NCBI RefSeq assembly: GCF_003034915.1
Contig: NZ_PZJX01000021.1
Coordinates: 1 to 64,000 of the forward strand
Length of the DNA: 64,000 nt
Source of the DNA: Mesorhizobium helmanticense
GTDB taxonomy: Bacteria; Pseudomonadota; Alphaproteobacteria; Rhizobiales; Rhizobiaceae
Direction of reading: 5' to 3'
The notes beneath the pieces were generated by a model that was not told the origin of the DNA, did no database searches, and was given only the letters and a program-made list of their open reading frames with translations. Below are positions 41,434 through 49,482 of this stretch, piece by piece. Position 1 is the stretch's first letter. Each line of letters begins with the position of its first letter. The translations under genes and the position numbers were made by a program.

Positions 41434-41631
41434 AAGCAAGGCAGACGCCGGCTCGCCCGGTGCCGTCATCTCCTGACATTGCGACTAATTAAGCGGCGCG
41501 CCTTCAGCCCACGAATATTCACCAAGCACCAAAAGCACATCAGGGTTGCCTCAGCCGGCGTCTACCCATGGCGCGCGGTCCGCGCTCAGCCAACCCTATT
41601 TGATGGACCGGTGATGTTGACCATAAGATAC

Positions 41632-41649
41632 CTACCTGCTAGTAGGTAG
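41632..41649. promoter_or_regulatory. TetR-type operator 1 (ACCT-N6-AGGT)
   Basis: The 18-bp near-perfect palindrome CTACCTGCTAGTAGGTAG (16 of 18 positions symmetric) lies 31 bp before the membrane protein gene. The same ACCT-N6-AGGT half-site arrangement occurs at 42544-42557, ahead of the TetR gene, so it is probably bound by that regulator. Confidence 0.65.
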
Positions 41650-41680
41650 ACATTCAATCAAACCAACGTGGAAAACAGGC

Positions 41681-42268
41681 ATGCTTGCTCAAAACACTGA
41701 CAACCTCGCTCAAGCTTCAAACACATGGCTCAAAAGCTATTACCTTGTGCGATTCGCCGTCTCCGCGGCATGGGTCGCACTGGCCTTTACCGTCGCCAAG
41801 ACCATGCCGCCATTGGCTGCGATCATGCTGGTGGCGTATCCTGCCTGGGACGCCTTGGCGAACGTCATCGACGCCCGGCGCACAGGCGGGATGAGCCGCA
41901 ATAAGTCGCAGCTGCTGAACTTTGTCATCAGCGTGCTTGCCACTCTGGCGGTCGCTATCGCGCTGACCAACAGCATGAACGCGGTGCTCGCGGTTTATGG
42001 CGTCTGGGCGGTTCTATCTGGGCTGTTTCAACTGATTACTGCCGTGCGGCGCTGGAAGACCAGTGGCGCGCAGTGGGCGATGATCTTGAGCGGCGCTCAA
42101 TCGGCGCTGGCCGGAATCTTCTTTGTGAAGATGGCTGGCGGCGTTGAAGATATCGGCATCACGAATGTCGCGCCATACGCTGCGTTTGGCGCATTCTACT
42201 TCCTGGTGTCGGCGGTGTGGCTGACGGTCAGCGACATCCTTCGAAAGTCACCGCGGATCGCCAGCTAG
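41681..42268 (+). CDS. Membrane protein (HdeD/DUF308-like), regulated partner of TetR gene
   Basis: This 195-residue protein has about six hydrophobic helices (about 23-45, 48-62, 80-100, 103-122, 134-150 and 160-185) and no signal for export. The pattern resembles HdeD/DUF308 small membrane proteins. The upstream palindrome at 41632 is shared with the tetR-like gene downstream, so induction by that regulator's ligand is likely. Role unknown. Confidence 0.68.
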   Translation: MLAQNTDNLAQASNTWLKSYYLVRFAVSAAWVALAFTVAKTMPPLAAIMLVAYPAWDALANVIDARRTGGMSRNKSQLLNFVISVLATLAVAIALTNSMNAVLAVYGVWAVLSGLFQLITAVRRWKTSGAQWAMILSGAQSALAGIFFVKMAGGVEDIGITNVAPYAAFGAFYFLVSAVWLTVSDILRKSPRIAS

Positions 42269-42310
42269 GGCATTTTGCAGCAGCCAAGTGGTCACACTTG
42301 GCGTCGCACA

Positions 42311-42373
42311 AATGCGGCTAAAACAAACAGATAGAGCGGGATGCATGTTCAATCCAAATGCATACCGCTCTAG
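42311..42373. repeat. RIME-like intergenic repeat C
   Basis: TAAAACAAACAGATAGAGC is followed by a palindrome, AGAGCGGGATGCAT (42333) with ATGCATACCGCTCT (ends 42371), a 14-bp stem with one mismatch. It shares its leader with repeats A and D. It lies between the membrane protein and the TetR gene. Confidence 0.65.
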
Positions 42374-42541
42374 GGGCGCCCCTTGAAACTGTCCGATATG
42401 CTGTCGTTCTTTTATGCCGACGACTGGTGCGCTGTCTTCCTGGGACGGCGCATTTCTTTTCGAAACAGACTGGCAGTTGAACCGGACTCTCGGTCCGCCG
42501 GCTCGGCCAAAACTTGCAAGGATCGGCAGAATTTCCTACCT

Positions 42542-42559
42542 CAACCTATCAGAAGGTAG
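42542..42559. promoter_or_regulatory. TetR-type operator 2 (ACCT-N6-AGGT)
   Basis: ACCTATCAGAAGGT (42544-42557) repeats the half-sites and spacing of the palindrome at 41634-41647. It ends 6 bp before the start codon of the TetR gene, which fits autorepression. Confidence 0.6.
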
Positions 42560-42562
42560 ACA

Positions 42563-43144
42563 ATGAACACTGCACTGGGTGACACTGCGGGCAAATTGGT
42601 TGGCGGAGCCGCCCAGCTCATCATGCGTGTCGGCTACAACGGCTTCAGCTATGCCGACCTGTCGGAGCGCTTTGGCATCCGCAAGGCCAGCATCCATCAC
42701 CACTTCCCCTCGAAAGTCGATTTGGTCGTGGCAGTTGTCGAACAAGCGCGTGCCGGTATCCGAGCCCAGATTGCGGCGCTGGAGGAAGGCTCGCCGGTCG
42801 CAATAGATCAGCTGCGGTTTTATACAGGGTATTGGGAACGCTGTATCAAGGATCAATCCGCTCCCTTCTGCCTGGCTGCCGTGCTGGCGGCGGAATTGCC
42901 CGGTCTGCCCGAAGAGGTGGCAGTTTCCGTACGCGGCCATTTCGCCGACCTCGGCAAATGGCTGGAGCGGCTGCTGGAACTAGGCGCAAAGCAGGGGTCA
43001 GTGCGTCTAGAGGCATCCCCCGACGTCGAGGCGCAAGCTTTCATGGCGGCCGTATACGGAGCCATGCTCGCCGCCCGGGCGTTCGATGACCCGGAGCGGT
43101 TTAACGTGATCGTGGAGACTCTTTTTCGTCGCATTCGCGCCTGA
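42563..43144 (+). CDS. TetR/AcrR-family transcriptional repressor
   Basis: This 193-residue protein has the N-terminal TetR helix-turn-helix (FSYADLSERFGIRKASIHHHF, then SKVDLV) and a helical ligand-binding C-terminal domain. The palindrome at 42542 overlaps its leader and a matching one lies ahead of 41681, so it probably represses itself and the membrane protein. It converges with the amino acid permease gene at 43211. Confidence 0.88.
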   Translation: MNTALGDTAGKLVGGAAQLIMRVGYNGFSYADLSERFGIRKASIHHHFPSKVDLVVAVVEQARAGIRAQIAALEEGSPVAIDQLRFYTGYWERCIKDQSAPFCLAAVLAAELPGLPEEVAVSVRGHFADLGKWLERLLELGAKQGSVRLEASPDVEAQAFMAAVYGAMLAARAFDDPERFNVIVETLFRRIRA

Positions 43145-43210
43145 CGCTTTCGAACGAGGCGTTCGAGCACCAACCGCCGTCGATGCAGGTCGATGCAACA
43201 TGCTCGCGGC

Positions 43211-43858
43211 TCACTGGGCAGCCGCCCGCCGTTCGAGCGAGCGTGCGTATTGCGTCAGCGGGAAGCACATGGCGAAGAAGATCAGCGCGACCAGCCCGTA
43301 GACCTTGAACGGCTCGAAGGTCGCGTTGTTGATCGCGTTAGAGGTTCTCACCAGTTCCTCGAAGCCGATGATCGAGGTCAGCGCCGTCGATTTGATCAGC
43401 TGCACCAGAAAGCCGACTGTCGGCGCGCGGGTGATCGAAAACGCTTGCGGCAGGATGATCAGCCTCAGTTCCTGGAGATAGTGAAGGCCGAGGCTGGCGC
43501 CGGCATCCCACTGGCCGCGCGGCAGCGCGTCGACGCCGCTGCGCCAGATCTCGGCCAGATAGGCGCTGGCGAAGAAGGTCAGGCCAAGTGCTGCCGCCGT
43601 CCATGGCTCGATGCGCAGGCCGAGCATCGGCAGGCCGAAGAACATCAGGAAGAGCTGCATCAACAGCGGCGTTCCCTGGAACAGCGCGATGTAGCCCGAG
43701 GCAATGCGCCGGCTCCATTTATTTTTGGCGATGCGGAAGAACAGCACGATCATGCCGACCACGCCGCCGCCGACGAAGGCTGCCAGCGACAGAAGCACGG
43801 TCCAGCGCGCCGCCAGCAGCAGGTTGCGCAAAATGTCCCAGAAGGTGAACTCGATCAT
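43211..43858 (-). CDS. Polar amino acid ABC transporter permease (second)
   Basis: This 215-residue HisM/GlnP-type permease has about five helices and the EAA-like loop SGVDALPRGQWDAGASLGLHY. It overlaps the previous permease gene by ATGA. It is the last gene of the unit; no ATPase gene follows before the converging TetR gene. Confidence 0.87.
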   Translation of the reverse strand: MIEFTFWDILRNLLLAARWTVLLSLAAFVGGGVVGMIVLFFRIAKNKWSRRIASGYIALFQGTPLLMQLFLMFFGLPMLGLRIEPWTAAALGLTFFASAYLAEIWRSGVDALPRGQWDAGASLGLHYLQELRLIILPQAFSITRAPTVGFLVQLIKSTALTSIIGFEELVRTSNAINNATFEPFKVYGLVALIFFAMCFPLTQYARSLERRAAAQ

Positions 43859-44523
43859 GACACGCCGGCTCCCAGAACCCGACGTCCGCCCGCTACCAGC
43901 AGCCGGCGCAACCCCATCGACAGGATCAGGTAGACCATCGTCACCACCAGATAGGTCTCGAAGGCGCGGAAGGTGCGCGCCTGCAGCATGTCGGCCTCGT
44001 AAGTCAGTTCACGCACCGCGATCTGCGACACGACGGCCGATTCCAGCATCATGATGATGATCTGGCTGGTCAGCGCCGGATAGATGACCTTCAGCGCCTG
44101 CGGCAGCACGATCTTGACGAACACCTGGCGTGGCCTGAGCCCAAGCGCGAGTGCGGCTTCCGTCTGCCCGCGCGGCACCGCATCGAGCCCCGCGCCAACG
44201 ATCTCGATCGTGTAGGCCGCCATGTTGAGCGTCATCGCCAGCATGGCGGCCAGGATCGGATCGAGCCTTATGCCGATGCTGGGCAGCCCGAAGAAGATGA
44301 AGAAGAGCTGCACCAGGAACGGTGTGTTGCGCATCACCTCGACATAGACGCCGATCACGCGCTTGAGCAGAACGGGGCCGTTTCGCCGCCCCGCCGCGCC
44401 AAGGATACTGAGGAACGTACCGGCCAGCGTGGTCACGACGATCAACAGGATCGTCGTGGCCGCGCCGCGCGCAATCGCGCCTGTCGCACCGGCAAGCCAG
44501 CCGAAATCGAGGCCGTAGCCCAT
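43855..44523 (-). CDS. Polar amino acid ABC transporter permease (first)
   Basis: This 222-residue HisQ-type permease has the loop GAGLDAVPRGQTEAALALGL and NTPFLVQLFFIFFGLP, classic for the His/Glu/polar amino acid family. It starts 23 bp after the binding-protein gene and overlaps the second permease. Confidence 0.87.
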   Translation of the reverse strand: MGYGLDFGWLAGATGAIARGAATTILLIVVTTLAGTFLSILGAAGRRNGPVLLKRVIGVYVEVMRNTPFLVQLFFIFFGLPSIGIRLDPILAAMLAMTLNMAAYTIEIVGAGLDAVPRGQTEAALALGLRPRQVFVKIVLPQALKVIYPALTSQIIIMMLESAVVSQIAVRELTYEADMLQARTFRAFETYLVVTMVYLILSMGLRRLLVAGGRRVLGAGVS

Positions 44524-44546
44524 GAGGATGGGTCCTGACCCTGAGG

Positions 44547-45347
44547 TCAGTCCTTCAGATTATCGGGATTGAGCGGCGTCTTCAGCCAGGCCTTCGAGCT
44601 TTCGTCCAGTCTGCCGTCGGCCAACATCTTGGCGACCGCGTCATTGACCGCCGTCTTCAACCGGTCCTCGTTCTTGTTGAGGCCGATATGCGAAGGCGAG
44701 GTCAGCAGCTGGAACTTCTGCTCCGGCTTCAGCGCCTCCTGGCGAGCAAGCACCTGGGCGCCGACATCGTTGCCGACCACCATCAACTGCGTCTGGCCCG
44801 AGATGAAGGCCTGGATGACGGAATTGTAGTTGTCGAAGCGGCGGATGTCGGCCGAAGCCGGCGCGGCCTCGGTCAGCGAAGTATCCTCCAGCGTGCCGCG
44901 GTTGACGGCGATCGACTTGTCGGCAAGGTCTTCCTTGCCTTTGACCGCGAGTGCGGCCGGGCCGATGACGGCGATGTAGTAGGGCGCGTAGGCGACGGCG
45001 AAATCGATCACCTGCTCGCGCTCCTTGGAGTAGCCGACGCTCATCAGTATGTCGACGCGCTTGTCGGTGAGGTACGGGATGCGGTTCTGGCCGGTGACAC
45101 TGACCAGGTTGAGCTTCACCTTCAGGGAATCGGCGATGGCCTGCGCCACGTCGACGTCATAGCCCTTGATGCTCATGTCGGCGCTGGCCGAGGAGAAGGG
45201 CGGAAAGTCCGAGAAGATGCCGACATTGATGGCGCCAGCCTTGGTGATGTCGTCGATTGCGTCGGCACTGGCCTGGCTGGTGAAACCAAGGCCGGTAAGC
45301 ATCAGTGCGGCGGCAATGGATGATTTGAGCTTCAAGTGAAGTGTCAT
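44547..45347 (-). CDS. Polar amino acid-type ABC transporter substrate-binding protein
   Basis: This 266-residue family 3 solute-binding protein has a signal peptide ending SQASA and the pattern INVGIFSDFPPFS, KGYDVDVAQAIAD. The neighbouring ureohydrolase suggests a guanidino or basic amino-acid-like ligand, but this is inferred. The genes for it, its permeases and the hydrolase are in one direction. Confidence 0.86.
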   Translation of the reverse strand: MTLHLKLKSSIAAALMLTGLGFTSQASADAIDDITKAGAINVGIFSDFPPFSSASADMSIKGYDVDVAQAIADSLKVKLNLVSVTGQNRIPYLTDKRVDILMSVGYSKEREQVIDFAVAYAPYYIAVIGPAALAVKGKEDLADKSIAVNRGTLEDTSLTEAAPASADIRRFDNYNSVIQAFISGQTQLMVVGNDVGAQVLARQEALKPEQKFQLLTSPSHIGLNKNEDRLKTAVNDAVAKMLADGRLDESSKAWLKTPLNPDNLKD

Positions 45348-45383
45348 TGTCGTTCCCCTGCTGGAAGCGTGTTTGTTTGAGGT

Positions 45384-45410
45384 TGGCCGCCGGCTCCAGC
45401 GCGGCGGCCA
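45384..45410 (-). other. Hairpin between ureohydrolase and binding-protein genes
   Basis: TGGCCGCC (45384) pairs with GGCGGCCA (ends 45410). It lies in the 82-bp gap of the leftward unit. No T-run follows on the minus strand, so it may moderate rather than end transcription. Confidence 0.45.
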
Positions 45411-45429
45411 CCTTCGATCTGTCAGTGGG

Positions 45430-46491
45430 TCAGGCTCCCTTGCCTGTGATAGTCGGGCTGAACACCATCAGGCTGAGGATTTCGAACAGCACCTGCGCCC
45501 CGGCATGGGCGGTGTTGGTGGTCGCGTCATATTGCGGCGCCACCTCGACGACGTCGCCGCCGACGATGTTGAGGCCCTTGAGGCCGCGCAGCAGTTCGAG
45601 CACTTCGCGCGTCGTCAGGCCGCCGACTTCCGGCGTGCCCGTGCCCGGCGCAAAGGCCGGATCGACGCTGTCGATGTCGAAGGAGACATAGGTCGGACCG
45701 TCGCCGACAATCTTTCGCGCCTTCTCGATGATGGCGGGGATACCGAGACCGGTCACCTCCTCGGCATGCACCACTGTCATGCCGGATTCATAGGTGAACT
45801 CCCATAGGTATTCGGCCGAGCCGCGGATGCCGATCTGGATGGTGCGGGTCGGGTCGAGCACACCGTCCAGCACCGCGTTACGGAACGGCCCGCCATGGTG
45901 GAACTTGGTCATGTCGAACAACCCGCTGGTGTCGCAATGGGCGTCGATATGGATCATGCCGACCGGCGCCTTCTTTCCGACGGCCCTCAGGATCGGATGG
46001 CTGATTGAATGATCGCCGCCAACAGACAAGGGCAGCACGCCAGCATCGACGATCTGGTTGGTGCGGCGTTCGATGTCGTCATGGCTGGTTTCCAGCCGGT
46101 AGCGGCTCTGGAACGGCGTGTCGCCGATGTCGGCAACCCTGAGCTCATGCGTCGGCGCGCATTCCAGCACATGGTTGTAGGGGCCGATCCGCTCGATGGC
46201 GCGCAACGCCCTCGGCCCGAAACGCGAGCCCGGCCGGTTGGTGACGCCGAGATCCATCGGTACGCCGATCATCGCCACTTGCAGGTCGCCGAAATCCGGA
46301 TTGTCGGCGGCAATCTGCCGGTACGGCGCGGCGAGGAAGGTCGGAATGCCTGAATACGGCGCCAGCCTTGTGCCGCTCTTGGAGAAGATCTTGTCGGCGA
46401 CCTTGCGGAATTTCGGGTCGAACATCTCGCCGCCATGGCTTTCGCCATATTTGCGACGCAACGCTTCGAGCTTGCCGCTGTTAAAACCCAT
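45430..46491 (-). CDS. speB: Agmatinase-family ureohydrolase
   Basis: This 353-residue arginase/agmatinase-fold enzyme has an intact dimanganese site: His161 (GGDHSIS), Asp183, His185 and Asp187 (DAHCD), and Asp272 and Asp274 (FDIDSVDPAF). It releases urea from a guanidino compound. The roughly 50-residue N-terminal extension and the linked amino acid importer leave agmatine, guanidinobutyrate or another guanidino acid open as substrate. The start at 46491 has a GAGGAG site. Urea released could feed the urease encoded in this window. Confidence 0.85.
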   Translation of the reverse strand: MGFNSGKLEALRRKYGESHGGEMFDPKFRKVADKIFSKSGTRLAPYSGIPTFLAAPYRQIAADNPDFGDLQVAMIGVPMDLGVTNRPGSRFGPRALRAIERIGPYNHVLECAPTHELRVADIGDTPFQSRYRLETSHDDIERRTNQIVDAGVLPLSVGGDHSISHPILRAVGKKAPVGMIHIDAHCDTSGLFDMTKFHHGGPFRNAVLDGVLDPTRTIQIGIRGSAEYLWEFTYESGMTVVHAEEVTGLGIPAIIEKARKIVGDGPTYVSFDIDSVDPAFAPGTGTPEVGGLTTREVLELLRGLKGLNIVGGDVVEVAPQYDATTNTAHAGAQVLFEILSLMVFSPTITGKGA

Positions 46492-46698
46492 GTCCGCTCC
46501 TCGTCTATGGTTTATCCGATGAGACCGCTGACGCTTGGCGATGACCGTCATCCGGCCGGGTCGCTGTCCCGCTGGCCGCCTGCAGATTTCACGTCTTGAT
46601 GCTGTTCCAGGTAAAGTGTCCGGCAGCCGCATTGAAAAATCAATTGATATTGTTAGGGTGTCGATTGTGAGAAAATCTCACAATGTTTCCGGGTTCCC

Positions 46699-47673
46699 AT
46701 GGTCAAGCGTCTGCCTCCGCTGAATCCGTTGCGCGCCTTTGAGGCGACGGCCCGCCACGCCTCGCTGACCAAGGCCGCCGCCGAGCTCAACGTCACCCAT
46801 GGCGCGATCAGCCACCAGATCAAGGCGCTCGAACAGTCGCTCGGCGTCAAGCTGTTCGAACGCACCGGCCAGCGGGTGAAGCTGACACCGCACGGTGCTG
46901 AACTTTTGCCGGCGGTGTCGACCGCTTTCGACGGCATCGCCGCCGCCACCCAGCGCATGACCAGGCCGGCCAGCGCCGGCACGCTTTCGGTGTCCTGCGT
47001 GCCGGCCTTGCTGTTGCTCTGGATGACGCCGCGGCTGGGTAGCTTCATGGCGCAATATCCCGATATCAGGCTGACGCTGATCCCCTCCAACGACGCCAGG
47101 GACGTTCGCGCGCCTGAGATCGACGTCTGCGTGCATTATGGCGATGGCAGCTGGACCGACTGCTGGATGCGCAAATGGTCGGGCCTCGAACTGTTCCCCG
47201 TGGTCAGCCCGACGCTGATCAACAACCGGCCGATCCGCACCGTGCGCGATCTTGCCGACCACGTCTTCCTGCATGGCGACGACGGCCGCGAGTGGCACAC
47301 CTGGCTGGCGGCGGCCGACGGGCTGGATCTGGAGCGTGGCCGCCGCCACCATCTCGGCGACGCCCGTACGGCGACAGAAGCCGCGGTCCATGGCCATGGC
47401 GTGGCGCTTGGCGATTCCGTCACCGCAAGCACGCTGCTTGCCAGGGGCATGCTCGTCGCGCCGTTCAGCCTGTCGGTGCCGGCGATCGATGATTTCTACG
47501 TCGTCTGCCGCAACGAGATGCGATCGACGCCGATCGTGCAACTGTTCATCGACTGGCTGTTCGCCGAAAAGGAACAAGCCGACAGCCGCGCCGACGCGCC
47601 GGTGGCGGGCCGTATCGGCATCCGCCGCAAGCGGCCGGCGCTGAGAGTGATCGGCGCCAAGCCAGTCTCCTGA
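46699..47673 (+). CDS. LysR-family regulator, GcvA-like
   Basis: This 324-residue regulator has an N-terminal winged helix (NPLRAFEATARHASLTKAA, recognition helix in THGAISHQIKALEQ) and a LysR effector domain. It is divergent from the ureohydrolase/ABC unit (207-bp gap), so it is the probable regulator of that unit. Confidence 0.87.
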   Translation: MVKRLPPLNPLRAFEATARHASLTKAAAELNVTHGAISHQIKALEQSLGVKLFERTGQRVKLTPHGAELLPAVSTAFDGIAAATQRMTRPASAGTLSVSCVPALLLLWMTPRLGSFMAQYPDIRLTLIPSNDARDVRAPEIDVCVHYGDGSWTDCWMRKWSGLELFPVVSPTLINNRPIRTVRDLADHVFLHGDDGREWHTWLAAADGLDLERGRRHHLGDARTATEAAVHGHGVALGDSVTASTLLARGMLVAPFSLSVPAIDDFYVVCRNEMRSTPIVQLFIDWLFAEKEQADSRADAPVAGRIGIRRKRPALRVIGAKPVS

Positions 47674-47769
47674 GGCGGCTTCAGATGAAAATGCGGCCGG
47701 CCGCAGGATTTTCTTTTTGTCGGGCCAGCCCGCAAAGCGGGCAGCGCTTTCGAAAATTCAATGCTAATA

Positions 47770-47942
47770 GGCATTTGGAGCAATCTAGGAAAAGTGCGCG
47801 GCGGCTTCCCGTGAAAAGCGCTAAACAAAAAAGCTAATGCATGTCGCCCAAAAGTGTGCAGCGGTTTTGGGACAACGACATGCATAAAACAAAGACCTAA
47901 AGCGCGTCGCATGTATCCGATTTACATGCGACGCGCTTTAGA
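47770..47942. repeat. RIME-like intergenic repeat D with an 18-bp perfect hairpin
   Basis: The segment contains GCAATCTAGGAAAAGTGCGCGG-like and TAAAACAAAGACC modules of the family seen at 3314, and ends in a perfect palindrome. TAAAGCGCGTCGCATGTA (47898) pairs with its complement (ends 47940) around a 7-base loop. It lies between the LysR gene and pncB. Confidence 0.7.
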
Positions 47943-47968
47943 GCGAGCAGCGAAGGCGGCATCGAGAC

Positions 47969-49273
47969 ATGGCAAAGACCGATATAGCGCGGCGCGTCTA
48001 CAACCACACCTGGAAGCTCGACCCGATCGTCCGCAGCCTGCTCGACACCGATTTCTACAAGCTTTTGATGCTGCAGATGATCTGGGGCATGTATCCCAAG
48101 GTCGACGCCACCTTTTCGCTGATCAACCGCACCACCTCGGTTCGCCTTGCCGACGAGATCGACGAGGAGGAACTGCGCGACCAGCTCGACCATGCCCGCA
48201 CCTTGCGCTTTTCCAAGAAGGAGATGATCTGGCTCGGCGGCAACAATTTCTACGGCCGCAAGCAGATCTTCGAACCGGAATTCCTCGCCTGGCTGGAGAA
48301 TTTCCGCCTGCCCGACTATGAGCTCTCCAGGCGCGACGGCCAGTACGAGCTCTCCTTCAGCGGCCCGTGGATGTACACGACGCTGTGGGAGATCCCGGCG
48401 CTCGCCATCATCAATGAGTTGCGTTCACGTGCCGCTATGCGGGCCTTTGGGCCCTTCGCGCTCGACGTGCTCTACGCCCGCGCCAAGGCCAAGATGTGGG
48501 CCAAGACCGAGCGGCTTAAGGCCTTGCCCGGCATCCGCATTTCCGACTTCGGCACCCGCCGCCGCCATTCCTTCCTGTGGCAGCGCTGGTGCGTCGAGGC
48601 GCTGAAGGAGGGCATCGGCGAGGCCTTCACCGGCACCTCCAACGTGCTGCTTGCCATGGACAACGACCTCGAAGCGCTGGGCACCAACGCGCATGAATTG
48701 CCGATGGTGTTCGCAGCGCTCGCCAAGTCGGAAAAGGAATTGAAACAGTCGCCCTACAAGGTGCTGCAGGACTGGCAGCGCTATTATGGCGGCAATCTGC
48801 TGATCGTGCTGCCCGACGCTTTCGGCACCGCCTCGTTCCTGCGCGACGCGCCGGACTGGGTCGCCGACTGGACCGGCTTTCGCCCCGACAGCGCGCCGCC
48901 GATCGAGGGCGGCGAGAAGATCATTTCCTGGTGGCGCGAGAAGGGCAAGGACCCCAAGCAGAAGCTGCTCATTTTCTCCGACGGGCTCGAGGTCGAGACC
49001 ATCGAGGAAACCTATCGCCACTTCCGCGGCAAGGTGCGCATGTCCTTCGGCTGGGGCACCAATCTGACCAATGATTTCGAGGGCTGCGCGCCGATCGAAA
49101 CCAACAGCCTCGACGCGATCTCGCTGGTCTGCAAGGTCACCGAAGCCAATGGCCGGCCAGCGGTCAAGCTGTCGGACAACCCTGCCAAGGCGACGGGTGA
49201 TCTGAAGGAGATCGAGCGCTATCTCAGGATATTCGGCGCCAAGGACAGGGTGGAGCAGTTGGTCAAGGTGTGA
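47969..49273 (+). CDS. pncB: Nicotinate phosphoribosyltransferase
   Basis: This 434-residue NAPRTase has [14 protein letters not shown] at the N-terminus, [11 protein letters not shown], the autophosphorylated His242 in GTNAHELP and WGTNLTNDF. It converts nicotinate and PRPP to nicotinate mononucleotide for NAD salvage. It stands alone; the nicotinamidase gene that supplies its substrate is at 57310. Confidence 0.94.
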   Translation: MAKTDIARRVYNHTWKLDPIVRSLLDTDFYKLLMLQMIWGMYPKVDATFSLINRTTSVRLADEIDEEELRDQLDHARTLRFSKKEMIWLGGNNFYGRKQIFEPEFLAWLENFRLPDYELSRRDGQYELSFSGPWMYTTLWEIPALAIINELRSRAAMRAFGPFALDVLYARAKAKMWAKTERLKALPGIRISDFGTRRRHSFLWQRWCVEALKEGIGEAFTGTSNVLLAMDNDLEALGTNAHELPMVFAALAKSEKELKQSPYKVLQDWQRYYGGNLLIVLPDAFGTASFLRDAPDWVADWTGFRPDSAPPIEGGEKIISWWREKGKDPKQKLLIFSDGLEVETIEETYRHFRGKVRMSFGWGTNLTNDFEGCAPIETNSLDAISLVCKVTEANGRPAVKLSDNPAKATGDLKEIERYLRIFGAKDRVEQLVKV

Positions 49274-49321
49274 GGGGTCGGGGCTGACAAGACGGCATTC
49301 CTGGTAAGCATGAGTTCCTTC

Positions 49322-49482
49322 GCGCCCCCCTCTGTCCTGCCGGACATCTCCCCCTCAAGGGGGGAGATCGGCAGCTTCAGCTCCCGCACTTTATTTTACA
49401 ATGCTGGAAACTGGCGAAAGCAGAGGCGAAATCCAATCTCCCCCCTCGAGGGGGAGATGTCCGGCAGGACAGAGGGGGGCGC
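49322..49482. repeat. Rhizobial long inverted-repeat element, copy 1
   Basis: The element has arms of about 50 bp at 49322-49371 and 49433-49482; the outer 35 bp pair perfectly. Each arm includes an inner CTCCCCCTC/GAGGGGGAG palindrome. Translated, the right arm reads SPLEGEMSGRTEGG, a peptide often found in annotated rhizobial proteins because of this element. It lies between pncB and the membrane gene and provides that gene's start region. Confidence 0.88.

Noticed and set aside
42311..42373. Possible intrinsic terminator after the 41681 gene
   Set aside because: The stem belongs to the dispersed RIME-like family and lacks a T-run, so it is recorded as a repeat.
49310..49456. Extension of the 50914 membrane protein back to an ATG at 49310
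   Set aside because: The extra residues are translations of both arms and the centre of the inverted repeat, so they are not likely to be part of the native protein.
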